Shown one piece after another: positions 62,003-64,000 of a stretch of 64,000 nt of DNA (positions are counted from its first letter, which is position 1; each line of letters starts with the position of its first letter). A program made the position numbers and the translations under genes. The notes beneath the pieces are model-generated. The model ran no database searches. It was not told the DNA's origin and saw nothing but the letters and a program-made list of their open reading frames with translations. Source of the DNA: Humidesulfovibrio sp. (GTDB taxonomy: Bacteria > Desulfobacterota > Desulfovibrionia > Desulfovibrionales > Desulfovibrionaceae); contig NZ_JAUYFU010000006.1 in NCBI RefSeq assembly GCF_030689645.1, positions 22,630 through 86,629 on the forward strand, read 5' to 3'.

Positions 62003-64000
62003 GTGGCTGATACTCTTTACGTCACCGGCACCGAGCCCCGGAGCGGAAAATCCGCCATTATCCTAGGACTGATGCAGCTGCTTTCGCGCGATATACAGCG
62101 CGTGGCGTTCTTCCGGCCCATCATCACCGCTTCTGAGGCCAGCACTTTGGACCATGACATCAACCTTGTCATGAGCCAGTTCCATCTCGATATGCGCCAC
62201 TCCGAGGCCTATTCAATGACCATGCAGAAGGCGCGGGAGATGATCAACCTGGGCCAGCATGAGGCTCTGCTTGAGAAGATTCTGAACGACTTCAACGCGC
62301 TCAAGGGCCGTTTTGATTTCATCCTCTGCGAGGGCACGGATTTTGTCGGCTCGGACTCCGCCTTTGAGTTCGACATCAACGCCGACATTGCGGCCAACCT
62401 TGGCTGCCCGGTGCTGCTTGTGTGCAACGGGCAGAAGAAGTCCCAGGACGAGATAATCGCTTCGGCCCTGCTGACCATTGAATCCTTTGAGGACAAGGGG
62501 CTGGACATCCTGGCCGCCATCATCAACCGGGTGGAGGACGTGGACGGCCTGGGCATGGTGGAGGAGCTGAAGCGGCGCACCCGCTGCCCGGAATGCTTCC
62601 CCATCTACGTCATCCCCGAGGAAGCCCGGCTGGGCAAACCCACCGTGGCCGACGTGATGAAGTGGCTCAACGCCAAGGTGCTCTACGGCGGCGACATGGC
62701 CAGCAACCTGGTGGACAACTACGTCATCGCGGCCATGCAGCTGGGCAACTTTCTGAACTACCTGGAGCGCGGCAGCCTGGTCATCACACCGGGCGACAGG
62801 TCCGACATTATCCTGGGCAGCTTGGCTTCTCGTCTTTCCACCAATTATCCCGATATTTCCGGCATCCTGCTCACCGGCGGCCTCAACCCGTCAGACAGCG
62901 TGCGCAAGCTCATTGAAGGCTGGGTGGGCGCACCCATCCCCATCCTGGTGTCAGAGGGGCACACCTTCAAGACCGTGCGCGTGCTGTACGACCTGTATGG
63001 CCGCATCGAACCCGGCGATCAGAACAAGATCCAGTCGGCCCTGCGGGTGTTCGAGGAGCACGTGGACCTCTCGGAGTTGCGGGCCAAGCTGGTGGCCGCC
63101 AAGCCCACCACCGTCACGCCCAAGATGTTCGAGTTCAACCTCATTTTGAAGGCCAAGAGCCAGAAGCAGCACATAGTGTTGCCCGAGGGCACGGGAGAGC
63201 GCATCATGCGCGCGGCGGACATTCTGCTTCGCCGGGGCGTCGTCGATGTGACGCTGCTGGGCCGCGAGGCCGAGCTGCGCAGCCGCATGAGCCAGTTCGG
63301 CCTGGAGCTGGACGGCGTGCAGCTCATCGAGCCGGGCAAGAGCCCGCAGTATGACGACTACGTGCAGACGTACTACGAGCTGCGCAAGCACAAGGGCATC
63401 CGCGAAGAGGACGCCCGCGACCGCATGCTCGACCCCACCTACTTCTCCACCATGATGGTCTACAAGGGCCACGCCGACGGCATGGTTTCCGGCTCCGTCA
63501 CCACCACCCAGCAGACCATCCGCCCGGCCTTTGAGATCATCAAGACCAAGCCCGGCGCCAAGATTGTGTCCAGCGTGTTCTTCATGTGCTTGAAGGACCG
63601 CGTGCTGGTCTACGGCGACTGCGCCGTGAATCCCAACCCCACGGCGGAGGAGTTGGCCGAGATTGCCCTCTCCAGCGCCGAGACCGCGCGCATTTTCGGC
63701 ATAGAGCCCCGCGTGGCCATGCTCTCCTACTCCACCGGCTCCTCCGGCAAGGGGCACGATGTGGAGAAGGTCATCGAGGCCACGCGCATCGCCCAGGAGC
63801 GCGCTCCGGGGCTTTTGCTTGAAGGCCCGCTGCAGTACGACGCCGCCGTGGACCTGGAGGTGGCCCAGACCAAGATGCCGGAGAGCAAGGTTGCAGGCCG
63901 CGCCACGGTGTTCATCTTCCCGGACCTGAACACCGGCAACAACACCTACAAGGCCGTGCAGCGCTCCGCCCAGGCCGTGGCTATCGGCCCGGTGCTTCAG
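62003..64000 (+). CDS. pta: Phosphate acetyltransferase, long form (3' end beyond window)
   Basis: The frame from GTG 62003 is open to the window end (666 codons). It begins with a BioD/P-loop-like domain (VTGTEPRSGKSAIILG), continues with a DRTGG-type middle region, and enters the catalytic PTA domain (HIVLPEGTGERIMRAADILL, GHADGMVSGSVTTT, STGSSGKGHDVEKV). The enzyme converts acetyl-CoA and phosphate to acetyl phosphate, from which acetate kinase makes ATP. AAGGAG lies 6 bases before the GTG, a firm start choice. It fits a lactate to acetate operon. The last part of the protein is not in the window. Confidence 0.94.
   Translation, partial: MADTLYVTGTEPRSGKSAIILGLMQLLSRDIQRVAFFRPIITASEASTLDHDINLVMSQFHLDMRHSEAYSMTMQKAREMINLGQHEALLEKILNDFNALKGRFDFILCEGTDFVGSDSAFEFDINADIAANLGCPVLLVCNGQKKSQDEIIASALLTIESFEDKGLDILAAIINRVEDVDGLGMVEELKRRTRCPECFPIYVIPEEARLGKPTVADVMKWLNAKVLYGGDMASNLVDNYVIAAMQLGNFLNYLERGSLVITPGDRSDIILGSLASRLSTNYPDISGILLTGGLNPSDSVRKLIEGWVGAPIPILVSEGHTFKTVRVLYDLYGRIEPGDQNKIQSALRVFEEHVDLSELRAKLVAAKPTTVTPKMFEFNLILKAKSQKQHIVLPEGTGERIMRAADILLRRGVVDVTLLGREAELRSRMSQFGLELDGVQLIEPGKSPQYDDYVQTYYELRKHKGIREEDARDRMLDPTYFSTMMVYKGHADGMVSGSVTTTQQTIRPAFEIIKTKPGAKIVSSVFFMCLKDRVLVYGDCAVNPNPTAEELAEIALSSAETARIFGIEPRVAMLSYSTGSSGKGHDVEKVIEATRIAQERAPGLLLEGPLQYDAAVDLEVAQTKMPESKVAGRATVFIFPDLNTGNNTYKAVQRSAQAVAIGPVLQ

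Noticed and set aside
1..64000. CRISPR arrays, insertion sequences, prophage
   Set aside because: No regularly spaced repeats, transposase, integrase or phage structural genes were seen in the window.

Overview
The window looks like chromosomal DNA of a high-GC sulfate-reducing deltaproteobacterium of the Desulfovibrio group (Desulfovibrionales). The main reasons are a complete quinone reductase complex operon (qrcABCD), a sigma-54-controlled lactate/glycolate oxidation locus that runs into phosphate acetyltransferase, several Fe-S/FAD D-lactate dehydrogenase-type proteins, and an H-NOX-type chemoreceptor. Assignment is by gene content, not by a database search.

Region 1 (1-5 kb) is the most unusual. 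A family 2 glycosyltransferase is followed by two tandem near-identical 82-residue peptides of the nitrile-hydratase-like leader peptide (NHLP) family that stop where a core peptide should begin. Next come a possible tiny overlapping reading frame, a three-part protein (RsbW-like ATPase fold, PqqD-like peptide-recognition domain, site-2 intramembrane metalloprotease), and a chloramphenicol-acetyltransferase-like enzyme. It reads as a compact, previously unassigned RiPP-like or peptide-signalling system. Region 2 (5-20 kb) holds tRNA-Ser(TGA), a chemoreceptor with a C-terminal haem-NO-binding domain, DedA, a GH57 protein, a FecR-domain protein, a LysR regulator, a ferredoxin, typA, an RRM protein, rlpA, a ComFB-like protein, mazG and cvpA. 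Region 3 (20-27 kb) has rfbC and manC (nucleotide-sugar/exopolysaccharide supply) and qrcABCD (electron transfer from periplasmic cytochrome c3 to menaquinone).

Region 4 (27-35 kb) is a complete kdp potassium operon: an extra 38-residue membrane peptide, then kdpF-A-B-C-D-E. Region 5 (35-43 kb) carries an RND efflux pair, then deoC, a precorrin-8X methylmutase gene, a glyoxalase-fold gene and an L,D-transpeptidase with mostly overlapping start/stop codons. Region 6 (42.8-47.1 kb) is a copper/metal-handling island: three Met/His-rich secreted proteins and a Tat-exported multicopper oxidase with a MerR-type promoter. Region 7 (47-54 kb) has serA, a class V aminotransferase (probable serine synthesis), a 1191-residue D-lactate dehydrogenase and an HD hydrolase.

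Region 8 (54.2-55.3 kb) is a visibly AT-richer TIR-domain gene, probably acquired and probably defence-related. Region 9 (55.5-64 kb) has an RhlE-type helicase, a sigma-54 response regulator, two matching palindromic sites and a consensus -24/-12 promoter in front of glcD-like and glcF-like genes, and pta running off the end. Many long antisense reading frames exist only because the DNA is GC-rich and were left out.
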